Shown: positions 6,578-15,098 of the stretch, piece after piece
Layout: each line of letters starts with the position of its first letter
Position numbering within the stretch: position 1 is the stretch's first letter
NCBI GenBank assembly: GCA_963606965.1
Contig: CAVDAL010000068.1
Coordinates: forward strand, 1 to 16,536
DNA: 16,536 nt
Source: CAVDAL01 sp963606965
GTDB lineage: Bacteria; Actinomycetota; Coriobacteriia; Coriobacteriales; QAMH01
Reading direction: 5' to 3'
Made by a program: the position numbers and the translations under genes
Notes under the pieces: model-generated
The model's input: only the letters and a program-made list of their open reading frames with translations
What the model was told of the DNA's origin: nothing
Databases searched by the model: none

Positions 6578-7858
6578 TTAAACCAATGCAGAAAATATGG
6601 CTTTGACTTCGCCAGCAATTGTAATTGAGCCTGTTGCAATTACATCTTCATCGCAAGTCATTTCAAGCGCTTCCTTAACACTTTGTGCAATGCGCGGCTC
6701 TTTGCCCTGCAAACGAACGAGCTTAGCCAATTCAGCCACAGGCAATGCACGTGGCGAAGATGACTGCGTCACAACAATGCGCTGAAAAATCGGCGCCAAA
6801 GTTTCAACAATTCCATCGCAGTCTTTATCAGCCAAAACGCCCAAAACAAGAGTGCAATCTAACTGCCGCTTTTTCAGCTCTTCAGCCAAAACACTTGCAG
6901 ATTGTGGATTATGGGCAGCATCTATTAGCAACAAAGGCTTTTGTCGCAGAGTTTCAAAACGCCCAGGAATCACAAGCCTTGAAAAAGCTTTTTCAAATGT
7001 AACATGCGCGCTTGCGCATCCATTCGCGTCAACGTTTTCATTTTCGCTTGCGCCTTCACCCACATTCGCGCATTTGCTAGCTTTACCACAATGCTTTTCA
7101 AATGCAGCAACTGCAGTTAAAGCAGTTGCTGCATTTCTTAACTGATAGCTTGGCATATGCGCAAGCGCGCTTGCATATGGCACGCTCACATTACAATCAA
7201 CATCTATAAATTCAGAACCAACCTGCTTTGCGCGCTCAACAAAAACTTCACGCGCTACAAGCTCATCTGCCAAAACAGCAACAGCCCCGCTTTTAATTAT
7301 TGCGGCTTTTTCAGCAGCAATCTTTTCAACTGTGTCACCCAAAATCGCAACATGATCAAGCCCAATCCCAGTAATCACAGCAACTTGCGGCTTGCAAACA
7401 CTTGTTGCATCCCACCGGCCGCCAAGCCCGCATTCCAGCACTGCAACGTCCACGCCTTCATGCGCAAAAATCCAAAACGCAGCAGCCGTGAGCAACTCAA
7501 ACTCTGTAGGAACAACACCGCAGCATTCCCCAGCTCGCAACACAGCTTCCATGCCATCCGCAAAAAGCTGCTTATCAATAACGCGCCCGTCAATCTCTAT
7601 GCGCTCTGGATATTCCACCAAATGCGGCGACGTATACAACCCAACTCTTTTGCCGCCCGCATGCAACAAGGCGGCTATCATGCGCGACGTCGACGACTTG
7701 CCATTAGTGCCAGCAATCTGCACACACTTATATGCATCTTGCGGTTGCCCCATCACTTGACACAATGCCGCAATAGGCTCAAGCGACGGGTCAATCCCGA
7801 ACTTTAGCGCGCTCATCACATGCTTTATTGCTTCTTCATAATTCATGGCAAACATCAT
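6578..7858 (-). CDS. folC: folylpolyglutamate / dihydrofolate synthase (Mur ligase family)
   Basis: A 426-residue ATP-dependent ligase that adds glutamate to folates, and in most bacteria also joins dihydropteroate to glutamate. The Mur-ligase P-loop is GTNGKSST (50-57); SPHLVEYPERI (77-87), ECGLGGRWDAT (142-152), H169, the EKAAIIK segment (183-189), GRFE (299-302) and DAAHNP (313-318) are all family signatures. Residues about 258-287 (Lys/Cys/Gly/Glu/Asn rich) are a low-complexity insert before the carboxyl domain. The start is uncertain: ATGs at 7858, 7855 and 7846 are all in frame and none has a good ribosome binding site; MNYEEA from 7846 is plausible. No other folate genes lie nearby, and the divergent neighbour is a transporter. 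Confidence 0.93.
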   Translation of the reverse strand: MMFAMNYEEAIKHVMSALKFGIDPSLEPIAALCQVMGQPQDAYKCVQIAGTNGKSSTSRMIAALLHAGGKRVGLYTSPHLVEYPERIEIDGRVIDKQLFADGMEAVLRAGECCGVVPTEFELLTAAAFWIFAHEGVDVAVLECGLGGRWDATSVCKPQVAVITGIGLDHVAILGDTVEKIAAEKAAIIKSGAVAVLADELVAREVFVERAKQVGSEFIDVDCNVSVPYASALAHMPSYQLRNAATALTAVAAFEKHCGKASKCANVGEGASENENVDANGCASAHVTFEKAFSRLVIPGRFETLRQKPLLLIDAAHNPQSASVLAEELKKRQLDCTLVLGVLADKDCDGIVETLAPIFQRIVVTQSSSPRALPVAELAKLVRLQGKEPRIAQSVKEALEMTCDEDVIATGSITIAGEVKAIFSALV

Positions 7859-7950
7859 AGCAAACAGAAAAGTTGCGCCGAATATAAATTATTGTAAGGC
7901 GTCATATTTCTTGCAAAACAATTCCCGCAAGCCAAGTATAAAAAAAGTAG

Positions 7951-7975
7951 TAGAATATCGAACGTTTTATACGTT
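7951..7975 (+). promoter_or_regulatory. -10 box and dyad before the symporter gene
   Basis: TAGAAT (7951-7956) is a possible -10 box; no convincing -35 box was seen. Just downstream, AACGT (7961-7965) and ACGTT (7971-7975) are inverted around TTTAT, placing a 15-bp operator-like dyad between the promoter and the ribosome binding site. Confidence 0.35.
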
Positions 7976-7992
7976 TAAGGGAAGGAGTCCTG

Positions 7993-9288
7993 TTGAAAAA
8001 CATATGGACTAAATGGACCGGCATCAATCTTGTCTTAAGAATTGTATGCGGCCTTGTGTTAGGCGCAATCTTTGCCCTAATCATTCCAACAGCGCTAACA
8101 TCACTTGAAGGCGCTACTGGCGCTGCTCTGGTTGGCGCTGATATTTTGAGCTTTATTGGCGGGCTCATTAAAATCTTTGGCACCTTGTTTGTTGGAGCTT
8201 TGAAAGGCATTGCACCTGCATTGGTTTTCTTGCTTGTTTCCACTGCTTTAGCTTCTGCAAAAGTTGGAAGCGGCAAAGCAATGAAGCGTGTCATCTTGCT
8301 CTACATCGTTGGCACTGTTGCAGCTTCACTTCTTGCTGTAATCATGAGTAAACTCATTCCTGTCAACATGATTTTTGCATCTGACACAGATTTGAGTGAC
8401 TACACTCCACCTGAAGGACTTGGTGAAGTTATCACAACGTTGCTCGCTAATGTTGTAGCAAACCCTATTGATTCACTTGCAAACGCCAACTATCTTGGCA
8501 TTTTATTTGCAGCAATTTTGTTCGGCATCGCACTCCGCAAATTTGCAACAAAGGGTCTTATCGATGGTTTGCAGTCAGTTTCAAATGCTGTAACAACTGT
8601 TATCAGATGGGTTATTGAATTTGCTCCATTCGGCATTATGGGCTTGTTCTATTCTGCAATCAGCGACAGCGGTCTTTCTGTTTTGGCTGATTACGGCTGG
8701 TTGCTTGTTGTTCTTATTGTAAGCATGCTTGCAATGTTCCTTATTGTGAACCCACTCATCGTGTTCATCAACATCCGCAAGAATCCATATCCATTGGTAT
8801 TCAAGTGCATTGCACGCAGCGCAATCACAGCATTCTTCACTCGTTCATCTGCAGCAAACATTCCTGTTAACATGGAACTTTGCAAAGACCTTGACTTGGA
8901 TGAAGACCTCTATTCAATTTCAATTCCACTTGGCTCTACAGTCAATATGGAAGGTGCAGCAATCACAATTGCTGTTATGACATTGGCTGCTTGCAACACT
9001 CTTGGCATCGAGGTTGGTTTTGTTACTTCTTTGCTGCTTTGCATCCTTAGCGCTGTTGGCGCTTGTGGTGCTTCTGGCGTTGCTGGCGGTTCGCTCTTGC
9101 TTATTCCTATGGCTTGTAGCTTGTTCGGTATTTCAAGCGATATTTCTGCAAGCGTTATTGGCGTTGGCTTCATTATTGGTGTTATCCAAGACTCTTTGGA
9201 AACAGCACTTAACTCCAGCACAGATGCGCTGTTCACTGCTACAGCAGACATGGTCTTCAAAAAGAAACAAGCAAAGCTTGAAGATTAA
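7993..9288 (+). CDS. sstT: Na+/serine-threonine symporter (DAACS family)
   Basis: A 431-residue inner-membrane transporter of the dicarboxylate/amino acid:cation symporter family, which imports amino acids with Na+. It matches the SstT branch: FFTRSSAANIPVNMELC (around 280-296, the serine-rich re-entrant loop HP1) and PLGSTVNMEGAAITIAV (around 312-328, the conserved NMxG segment of TM7), followed by GACGASGVAGGSLLL of the second hairpin. Eight membrane helices and two hairpins fit the family length. The start is TTG, with AAGGAG five bases upstream; the nearby ATG is out of frame. Serine/threonine specificity is inferred from the branch-like motifs. A strong terminator follows. It is transcribed away from folC. 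Confidence 0.9.
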   Translation: MKNIWTKWTGINLVLRIVCGLVLGAIFALIIPTALTSLEGATGAALVGADILSFIGGLIKIFGTLFVGALKGIAPALVFLLVSTALASAKVGSGKAMKRVILLYIVGTVAASLLAVIMSKLIPVNMIFASDTDLSDYTPPEGLGEVITTLLANVVANPIDSLANANYLGILFAAILFGIALRKFATKGLIDGLQSVSNAVTTVIRWVIEFAPFGIMGLFYSAISDSGLSVLADYGWLLVVLIVSMLAMFLIVNPLIVFINIRKNPYPLVFKCIARSAITAFFTRSSAANIPVNMELCKDLDLDEDLYSISIPLGSTVNMEGAAITIAVMTLAACNTLGIEVGFVTSLLLCILSAVGACGASGVAGGSLLLIPMACSLFGISSDISASVIGVGFIIGVIQDSLETALNSSTDALFTATADMVFKKKQAKLED

Positions 9289-9315
9289 GAAGGCTATGGC
9301 TTTTTAAAATGAACA

Positions 9316-9351
9316 GGCTCGGTCAGCACACACTGACCGAGCCTTCTTTTT
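9316..9351 (+). terminator. intrinsic terminator of the symporter gene
   Basis: A perfect 11-bp stem (GGCTCGGTCAG 9316-9326 with CTGACCGAGCC 9333-9343, six-base loop) followed by TTCTTTTT. On the minus strand the T run is poor, so it serves mainly the plus-strand gene. Confidence 0.9.
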
Positions 9352-9379
9352 CGTCCAAGCTTGAACCAGAAGCTTCTAT

Positions 9380-12300
9380 CTAATCTTTATCTTTACCTTC
9401 ATCTTCATCTTCATCTTCAACAGTAATTTCTTTTCCAACTTCATGCTGTTCGATATTAAAGCGCCTTGCATCTTCACGTTCTTGGTCGCTAACAACGCGT
9501 CTTTCAAGCGGCTGGTTGATAACAACTTGTGGGAATGGAATGCCAATATTGTGTCGATCAAACAGCAGCTTAATTTCGCGCTTTAAGTCACGCTCAACCT
9601 GCAAGCGATCTTTTTCTGCACATTGAACCATAATGCGAATATCAACGCTGCTGTCACCAAGTGCAGCAACGCCTTTATAAAATGGCCCAGAGATAATAGC
9701 TGGAATAGCTTCGCGGAAAGCTGGCAGTTCTTTTGCCAAAATTGCTTCAACATATTCAAGCGATTCACTATATTCAACACCAACATCAACCCAGATGTAA
9801 GAAGCGCACTTTGTCATATTTATGATGTTGCTAATATTGCTATTGCGGATAACTTTTGTATTTTGAGCCACGTCCATAATCTTTGTTGTACGCACGCCAA
9901 TTTCTGTAACAACGCCACGCCATTCATCAACAGTAATTATGTCGCCAACGTGGAATTCGCCTTCAAAAATTATGAACAAGCCTGACAAAATATCAGAAAC
10001 AAGCTCTTTTGCACCGAAGGAAATTGCTATCGACAAAATACCAGCACTTGCCAGAAGCGTTGTTGTATTTACGCCAATCAAAACCAAACAATAATAAGCC
10101 ATACCGATAATAGTGCCATATTTAATGCAGCTACCAAGCAAATGACAAATAGTTTCACCCTTAGCTTCCACAGCACCAGCCAACATATTAAGCAGCTTGC
10201 GCAAGATAGTTGCAATAGTCATGGCCACACATATAAACAGAATGCATGCAGTGATGGAAAATATATTTATGCTTCTTTCCCAGCTGGCACCAACTATGTA
10301 AGAAAATAGAGAATCTTCTCCAAAAATTTGATTGCGGAAAACAACAGCTATAAAGATAATCAATACAGAAAAACCAACCAAAATCTTTAATATGCTTGCA
10401 GCTTTTTGCTCGGGCGATTTGCCATTCCACTTCAAAGCTTTAAAGAACCATCGCATAAAAGATGACTTCGGCTTCATTTTTTGAGCATTTTCTTTTTGAC
10501 CTTCTTGCTGCAGCGGCACGACATTACTTTTGCGCTCAAGAATTAGAATTAAGAAAATTAACAACAAGCAGACAATGGCAATAATGCCAGCAGCGCAAGT
10601 CAATGGAATGCGCTGTGTCATCAATTCGCCTTCATTGCCTGCAATATAAAGATAGTAGTCGCCTTGCTCAACAGATGACGCATAATATGTCTGTCCATCT
10701 ATGGTCAAATAATCGCAAAAACCATCTTTGAGCTGGGCTTCTGTCATTCCATAATCAGTAGCACTCTTGCCAATAAGGTCACTATCTGGGAAGTATGCAA
10801 TCGTGCCTTCCAGCTTGTTGACAGCAAAGGCAAACCCACCAGAGCCGGTCTTCACTCCATCCAAAACATTATCAATTTGCACGCTTTCAATATAATTTTG
10901 CAATCTGCTTGGACGAATGTTTATCTGAACAAAGCCATCTGCATCTCCATTTTTATCATGCAAAACAACACCAATATATTGACGAAGCTCACCTGAAATT
11001 TCATCAGTTCGCGCGTCTTGAACAACATGATCAACGCCTTGCAAAAGCTTGCGGAATTCATATGAACTGTCATTTTTATCTTCACTCAAAGCATAATTTG
11101 TATAAGAAGAATTGCTAATTGTCATATTGCCTTGCGCATCAAAAATGTCGATATATTGCACCTGCAATACATCTGCCAAACGCTGCAAATCTTTTTTGTT
11201 TTTAAGTGAACTATTGTTGTCAAGAATATAAGCCGCAACCTTGCACTTGTTAAGATAGCGCGTGGAATATTGTTCGCGAAGTTGGCTTTCTTCATCTTTG
11301 GCTGCTTGAATTGTTGCTGCCACTTCATCGACCTTTGTGTTGTTTGTAACAGCCTGCGAAGAAAGAGCAAATAGCGTTTGCATATAAAAAGTAATGACTA
11401 AAATCGCAACAAGTCCAACAAAAGAAAGAATGGCACCCTTCCTTGCAATCACTTTATTGATGCGCAAATCGCCAGAACCAAAATCGCGATAATCCTTATT
11501 TTTGCTATGGCGCTTTTCTTCTTCATGCAAAACGCAAACGCCATAAATTACAACCATTGCCATGACAGCAAGAAAAACAAAAGCTATAACTGTTGTTGTT
11601 GCATTTCGCGCGGAAGACATTTCGCTTTTTGGAACAGCCGCCACATAATATGTGTTGTCGATTTTTTCCACGCTGCAATAGATTGATCTTCCACCAAGCT
11701 TTGCCCACTCAAAAGCACCATCTTCAAAACTTGTAACATCAAAGCCTTCATCAGATGCATTGCCTTCAATAAGCGTTTGATCTGGATGATAAATTATTTT
11801 GCCGCTTTCTGCATCGATAGCAAACATGTAACCATTTTGCCCAAAGCTAATATTTTTAAGAGTACTTTCCGTTGAAGCGCTATCTGCATTAAGCTCTTCA
11901 AGTTCGCTCGGGTTTTGCTCAATAACAACCATGCTATTTTCATCAATTTGCGCTGAATAATAACGCATATGCTGATCTTCGCCCGCATTATCAATTTCTA
12001 CAGCTTCTGAAGCTTTGCCACTTGAAAAGACAGCACGCAAGTTTGCAAATTCATCGCTTGAAAAATCAGCCTTGCTGCTTTGCGCTTGTGCAATAACATT
12101 CCCAGCTTTTGAAACAATCAAAATATTATCAACATTTAGCAGACTTTTAAACTCGTCCATCTTTGCATTAGTCGCCTTGTATCCAGCATTATTGTTCGCC
12201 ATAAAAGCAATGCTTTGCGCCTTCGATTGATAAATTTCATCATAAGTTTGAATATTTTGAGAAGCTTCCTCTTCAGTATTTTGAAGCAGACTGGGCAGCT

Positions 12301-12445
12301 GCTGCAATTCTTCTTGCATTTCAGCTTCATAGCTTTTAAGAGTCATGCTACTTTGCATGCTCGAAACAACAATGCCCATGCAAATAATGCCCAACACAAC
12401 AATCGCTACAAGAATCGTTGTCTTTTTCTTCAATCGTTTTGACAT
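9380..12445 (-). CDS. MscS-type channel with two Cache-like sensor modules
   Basis: A 1021-residue membrane protein. Residues 10-30 are a first helix, 31-280 an extracellular Cache-like domain (IDAESGKIIYHPDQTLIEGN is a typical dCache strand-loop), and 284-305 a helix closing the first module. A basic cytoplasmic link follows, then helix 338-360, a second Cache-like domain 361-610 (AVNKLEGTIAYFPDSDLIGK) and helix 614-637. After a basic linker come helices near 685-705, 727-748 and 775-795, and the MscS core: pore helix LLASAGILSIAISFGAKELV (797-816), the beta domain from FHVGDIITVDEWRGVV and the alpha/beta carboxyl domain to about 975. The tail is strongly acidic. A GGGAG lies about 7 bases before ATG. 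The core suggests ion efflux on membrane tension. Control by small ligands through the Cache modules is an inference. Confidence 0.9.
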   Translation of the reverse strand: MSKRLKKKTTILVAIVVLGIICMGIVVSSMQSSMTLKSYEAEMQEELQQLPSLLQNTEEEASQNIQTYDEIYQSKAQSIAFMANNNAGYKATNAKMDEFKSLLNVDNILIVSKAGNVIAQAQSSKADFSSDEFANLRAVFSSGKASEAVEIDNAGEDQHMRYYSAQIDENSMVVIEQNPSELEELNADSASTESTLKNISFGQNGYMFAIDAESGKIIYHPDQTLIEGNASDEGFDVTSFEDGAFEWAKLGGRSIYCSVEKIDNTYYVAAVPKSEMSSARNATTTVIAFVFLAVMAMVVIYGVCVLHEEEKRHSKNKDYRDFGSGDLRINKVIARKGAILSFVGLVAILVITFYMQTLFALSSQAVTNNTKVDEVAATIQAAKDEESQLREQYSTRYLNKCKVAAYILDNNSSLKNKKDLQRLADVLQVQYIDIFDAQGNMTISNSSYTNYALSEDKNDSSYEFRKLLQGVDHVVQDARTDEISGELRQYIGVVLHDKNGDADGFVQINIRPSRLQNYIESVQIDNVLDGVKTGSGGFAFAVNKLEGTIAYFPDSDLIGKSATDYGMTEAQLKDGFCDYLTIDGQTYYASSVEQGDYYLYIAGNEGELMTQRIPLTCAAGIIAIVCLLLIFLILILERKSNVVPLQQEGQKENAQKMKPKSSFMRWFFKALKWNGKSPEQKAASILKILVGFSVLIIFIAVVFRNQIFGEDSLFSYIVGASWERSINIFSITACILFICVAMTIATILRKLLNMLAGAVEAKGETICHLLGSCIKYGTIIGMAYYCLVLIGVNTTTLLASAGILSIAISFGAKELVSDILSGLFIIFEGEFHVGDIITVDEWRGVVTEIGVRTTKIMDVAQNTKVIRNSNISNIINMTKCASYIWVDVGVEYSESLEYVEAILAKELPAFREAIPAIISGPFYKGVAALGDSSVDIRIMVQCAEKDRLQVERDLKREIKLLFDRHNIGIPFPQVVINQPLERRVVSDQEREDARRFNIEQHEVGKEITVEDEDEDEGKDKD

Positions 12446-12570
12446 GAAAACTCCCTTTAGCCAATGATGTCGAGCACAGATAGCTCAAAAACTCTTTTGC
12501 ACATGTTATAACTCACACCAATATTTGCACGCGCAAAGCACAAAACCGAGCACGTAAAGAAACAAATTTT

Positions 12571-12616
12571 TTCGCAAAAAGGAAACGCCCCACAAATCAT
12601 TTGCGATTCATGGGGC
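12571..12616 (-). terminator. intrinsic terminator of the 39-residue protein gene
   Basis: Read on the minus strand, GCCCCATGAATC and GATTTGTGGGGC form a 12-bp stem with two wobble pairs around GCAAAT, followed by GTTTCCTTTTTG. It lies about 35 bases after the stop at 12650 and separates this gene from the Cache-MscS gene. Confidence 0.8.
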
Positions 12617-12649
12617 GCTCCTACGTTAGAAGGACAAAAAACGAAAAAG

Positions 12650-12769
12650 TTATTTCTTTTTCATTTCGTCTACGACGCCTTTAATAATAAATGCGACGAT
12701 AATGACTACGATAACTGCAATTCCAACAGGAAGAACCCAGCTTGGAACACTCATTCCAAATAAAGTCAT
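12650..12769 (-). CDS. 39-residue single-helix membrane protein
   Basis: A very small protein with a hydrophobic helix at about residues 8-29 (rich in Val/Ile), then a short charged tail VVDEMKKK. The start at 12769 is chosen because AAAAGGAG lies just upstream (TTGCA spacer). The frame stays open to 12916, but the upstream part is not protein-like and spans the probable promoter. It has its own probable promoter and a good terminator, which suggests a monocistronic, real gene. Candidate roles include a small membrane modulator or a type I toxin-like peptide; neither is shown by the sequence. The neighbouring channel gene lies downstream on the same strand. Confidence 0.7.
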   Translation of the reverse strand: MTLFGMSVPSWVLPVGIAVIVVIIVAFIIKGVVDEMKKK

Positions 12770-12797
12770 TGCAACTCCTTTTCCCGGCTTATCAAAT

Positions 12798-12859
12798 TTG
12801 CGAAAATTCGCAAGCTTTGCCTTAATGTTTATAGTACCGTGATATTGCTTTTCACGCAA
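12798..12859 (-). promoter_or_regulatory. promoter and palindromic leader of the 39-residue protein gene
   Basis: On the minus strand TTGCGT (12859-12854) and TACTAT (12836-12831) are 17 bases apart. Downstream, TTGCGAA and TTCGCAA (12798-12813) form a 16-bp inverted repeat with perfect 7-base arms and a two-base centre, placed in the transcribed leader. It is an operator or RNA-hairpin candidate. Confidence 0.5.
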
Positions 12860-13024
12860 TAAATTATAACTGATATTTTTCAAAATAGGCTGCATGTACC
12901 CACAACATCTTGCCACGTGCAGAACTCATGCAAAACCAGTCGCACAGCAACTATAGTCGTCTTTGTTTATGCTAACCGCTGCCGTGCTGTTCATATATTC
13001 ACAAGCGCTATTTACAAGTGTGCT

Positions 13025-13055
13025 TTGCGCAATTGCACAAATTTCACCTTATAAT
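13025..13055 (+). promoter_or_regulatory. probable promoter of the flippase gene (leaderless)
   Basis: TATAAT at 13050-13055 is a consensus -10 box; TTGCGC (13025-13030) lies 19 bases upstream, a long spacer. Initiation would fall near 13062, only a few bases before the ATG at 13066. Confidence 0.5.
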
Positions 13056-13065
13056 GCTAAGCACT

Positions 13066-14541
13066 ATGCAAAACGATTCAGAAAATAATGAACACAGCCC
13101 GAAAAGAGCGCGTGAATCGCGATTCTCTCGCATTCGAAATTCACGCACACAAGATTCGCAACACCAGCAAAAGCCACGGTCGCGCAAACGCCCCAATGCG
13201 ATAAAGCGGCTTTTTGACCACTGGTATAACAGGTTACTTGGTGTTTATAACGATAAGAGTTTTGAAAATCAAGAAGAACTTTATGCTGCTAATCGCACCA
13301 AACGCGACTTTGTTTTCAACACGCTTGGCAGCGTGGTTTTTGGGATTGTTTTTCCCGTTTTAACTGTTGTTGCAACACACGTTAGCGGCGTTGAAAAGGC
13401 CGGCATGTTTTCCATGGCTTTTGTCGTGAGTCAGCTGCTTTTTATTGTTGCAAATTTCGGCGTTCGAACATATCAAGTATCAGATTTGGAAGAAAAACAC
13501 AGTTTTAAAGACTACCAAGTCAATCGCATTATCACTTGCGTTGCAATGATTATTGTTGGCATTGCTTATTGCAAAATACGTTCATATGATGCAGAAATGT
13601 TCAACATTTGTCTTGGCATCTTCATCTATAAAGCTATTGACGGCTTGGCAGATGTTTATGAAGGCCGCCTGCAGCAGATGGAAAAGATGTATCTTGCAGG
13701 CATTTCACTTGGCTTGCGCTCGCTTCTTTGCTTTGTGATTTTTGCTCTTGTTTTATTTGTAACGCGCAGTCTTATCGTTGCTGGATATTTCATGGCACTT
13801 GCCGCCCTTGCAAGCTTCATTTTTGTAACGCTGCCGCTTGCTTATCTTGAAACTCCAAAGTCTGCACTAATTTCGCTTTCAAGCGTTGGGGCTTTATTTG
13901 TGCAATGCTGGCCACTCTTTGCTGCATTATTTTTATACCAGCTAATCGACAACATGCCAAAGTTTGTGATGGAAGCATTTCTTTCATACGACAACCAGCT
14001 TTACCTTAACGTCCTGTACTTCTTGTCGCACATCATTTTGCAAGCAGCGCAAACAATATATAAACCCTTGCTTGTGAAGATGGCACAACTTTGGGCTGAC
14101 CCTGAAAAGCGTAAGCGTTTCAACATAGTTATCATTGCAATGGTTGGCATGATTATTTTGCTAACAATTGTGATTGCTCTGCTCATGGATTGGGTTGGTA
14201 TTCGTTTCTTAAGCTTCTTATATGGCCTTGACTTTTCACAATTCCATGGGCTTTGCATTGCCATGCTCATTGCTGGTGGCATTACAGCTGCAACTGACTT
14301 TTTATATCAAACAGTCACAATTTTGCGATGCCAACACAAAGTACTTATAGCATTCGGAATTTCTGCTGTGTTGTCTGTGCTTATCCCGCTTATTGGAGTT
14401 AAACTTGGCGGTCTTAGCGGCACAGTTTATAGCTACTTAATTGTGATGCTGATTTTGTTTGTGCTGCTGCTTATTGTTTATGTGCAAATCCGGCAGCGCA
14501 TGCAAAAAGACGCGACAATGCAAGAATATATTGTTGACTAA
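13066..14541 (+). CDS. polysaccharide flippase-like membrane protein (MOP superfamily)
   Basis: A 491-residue multi-spanning protein resembling O-antigen/teichoic-acid type flippases, which move lipid-linked sugars across the membrane. The amino-terminal ~60 residues are hydrophilic, basic and Arg/Gln/Ser-rich, longer than usual for the family. The first helix begins near 85 (FNTLGSVVFGIVFPVLTVV) and about 12 helices follow; loops such as YQVSDLEEKHSFKDYQVNR and the DGLADVYEGRLQQ segment are typical of RfbX-like proteins. The start at 13066 is favoured because a consensus TATAAT ends 10 bases before it, which excludes the GTG at 13018; ATG 13054 overlaps the -10 box. No glycosyltransferases lie nearby, so the cargo is unknown. 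Its 3' end is duplicated at 15733-15783. Confidence 0.8.
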   Translation: MQNDSENNEHSPKRARESRFSRIRNSRTQDSQHQQKPRSRKRPNAIKRLFDHWYNRLLGVYNDKSFENQEELYAANRTKRDFVFNTLGSVVFGIVFPVLTVVATHVSGVEKAGMFSMAFVVSQLLFIVANFGVRTYQVSDLEEKHSFKDYQVNRIITCVAMIIVGIAYCKIRSYDAEMFNICLGIFIYKAIDGLADVYEGRLQQMEKMYLAGISLGLRSLLCFVIFALVLFVTRSLIVAGYFMALAALASFIFVTLPLAYLETPKSALISLSSVGALFVQCWPLFAALFLYQLIDNMPKFVMEAFLSYDNQLYLNVLYFLSHIILQAAQTIYKPLLVKMAQLWADPEKRKRFNIVIIAMVGMIILLTIVIALLMDWVGIRFLSFLYGLDFSQFHGLCIAMLIAGGITAATDFLYQTVTILRCQHKVLIAFGISAVLSVLIPLIGVKLGGLSGTVYSYLIVMLILFVLLLIVYVQIRQRMQKDATMQEYIVD

Positions 14542-14543
14542 TT

Positions 14544-15098
14544 TTATGCTGCTTTAGCAGATGTGCTATCTTCCACAGCGCATTGTACAAATTCCATTAT
14601 TTTACGCGCTGTATCCCTGCCGACTTTTGTTGCGTCTCCAGCATTTAAATATGCATATAAATTTCCAATATTAAGCTTTAAACTTTTGGCAATTTTATAT
14701 GTTGTCAATTCAGTGTTAGGCAACGCATTTAAAGTTTTTTCACGCATTAATAAAATGACTCTGCGGTCAGCTTTAATAGCATCTCTTTTTCCAAGATATG
14801 CATTCCAAACCTTTTTATAACGCTCGGGAGCATTTTTGCTCTGAAGAAAAGCTTCAGTTGATTTTGCTTTTGCCATATCTCTGGCTACTTCTTTGTAGTC
14901 GTCTTCAAGCTTTGTTCCTTTTGCCAAAGAAACAAGATAATCTGCTTTACCTTGCACAGCAGCAAAAGCCATCAAAGCTTCTGCCGCAGATGGAGAATCT
15001 TTTAAAGTTTTTGCTAGAAGCTTTTTTAAATTGTCGCTTTCAATAATTGTAAGTTCCCTGCAATAAGAACGCAAAAAGCCTTTGAAAGTCAAATTCAT
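14544..15098 (-). CDS. helix-turn-helix protein, probable antitoxin partner
   Basis: A 184-residue, largely helical protein, second in a two-gene operon: its ATG overlaps the last 4 bases of the nucleotidyltransferase gene (15095-15098), so translation is coupled. The carboxyl part TTYKIAKSLKLNIGNLYAYL (132-151) reads as an XRE-like helix-turn-helix, followed by GRDTARKIMEFV. The amino-terminal 120 residues, rich in Lys and Ala, are not recognised. The layout (NTase plus DNA-binding partner, inverted repeat over the promoter) fits an antitoxin/repressor that controls its own operon. It is convergent with the flippase gene, with two bases between stops. A fragment of a second such gene lies at 15780-15860. 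Confidence 0.8.
   Translation of the reverse strand: MNLTFKGFLRSYCRELTIIESDNLKKLLAKTLKDSPSAAEALMAFAAVQGKADYLVSLAKGTKLEDDYKEVARDMAKAKSTEAFLQSKNAPERYKKVWNAYLGKRDAIKADRRVILLMREKTLNALPNTELTTYKIAKSLKLNIGNLYAYLNAGDATKVGRDTARKIMEFVQCAVEDSTSAKAA

Noticed and set aside
12770..12916. 88-residue version of the small membrane protein
   Set aside because: The upstream part spans a probable promoter and palindrome, while AAAAGGAG precedes the inner ATG.
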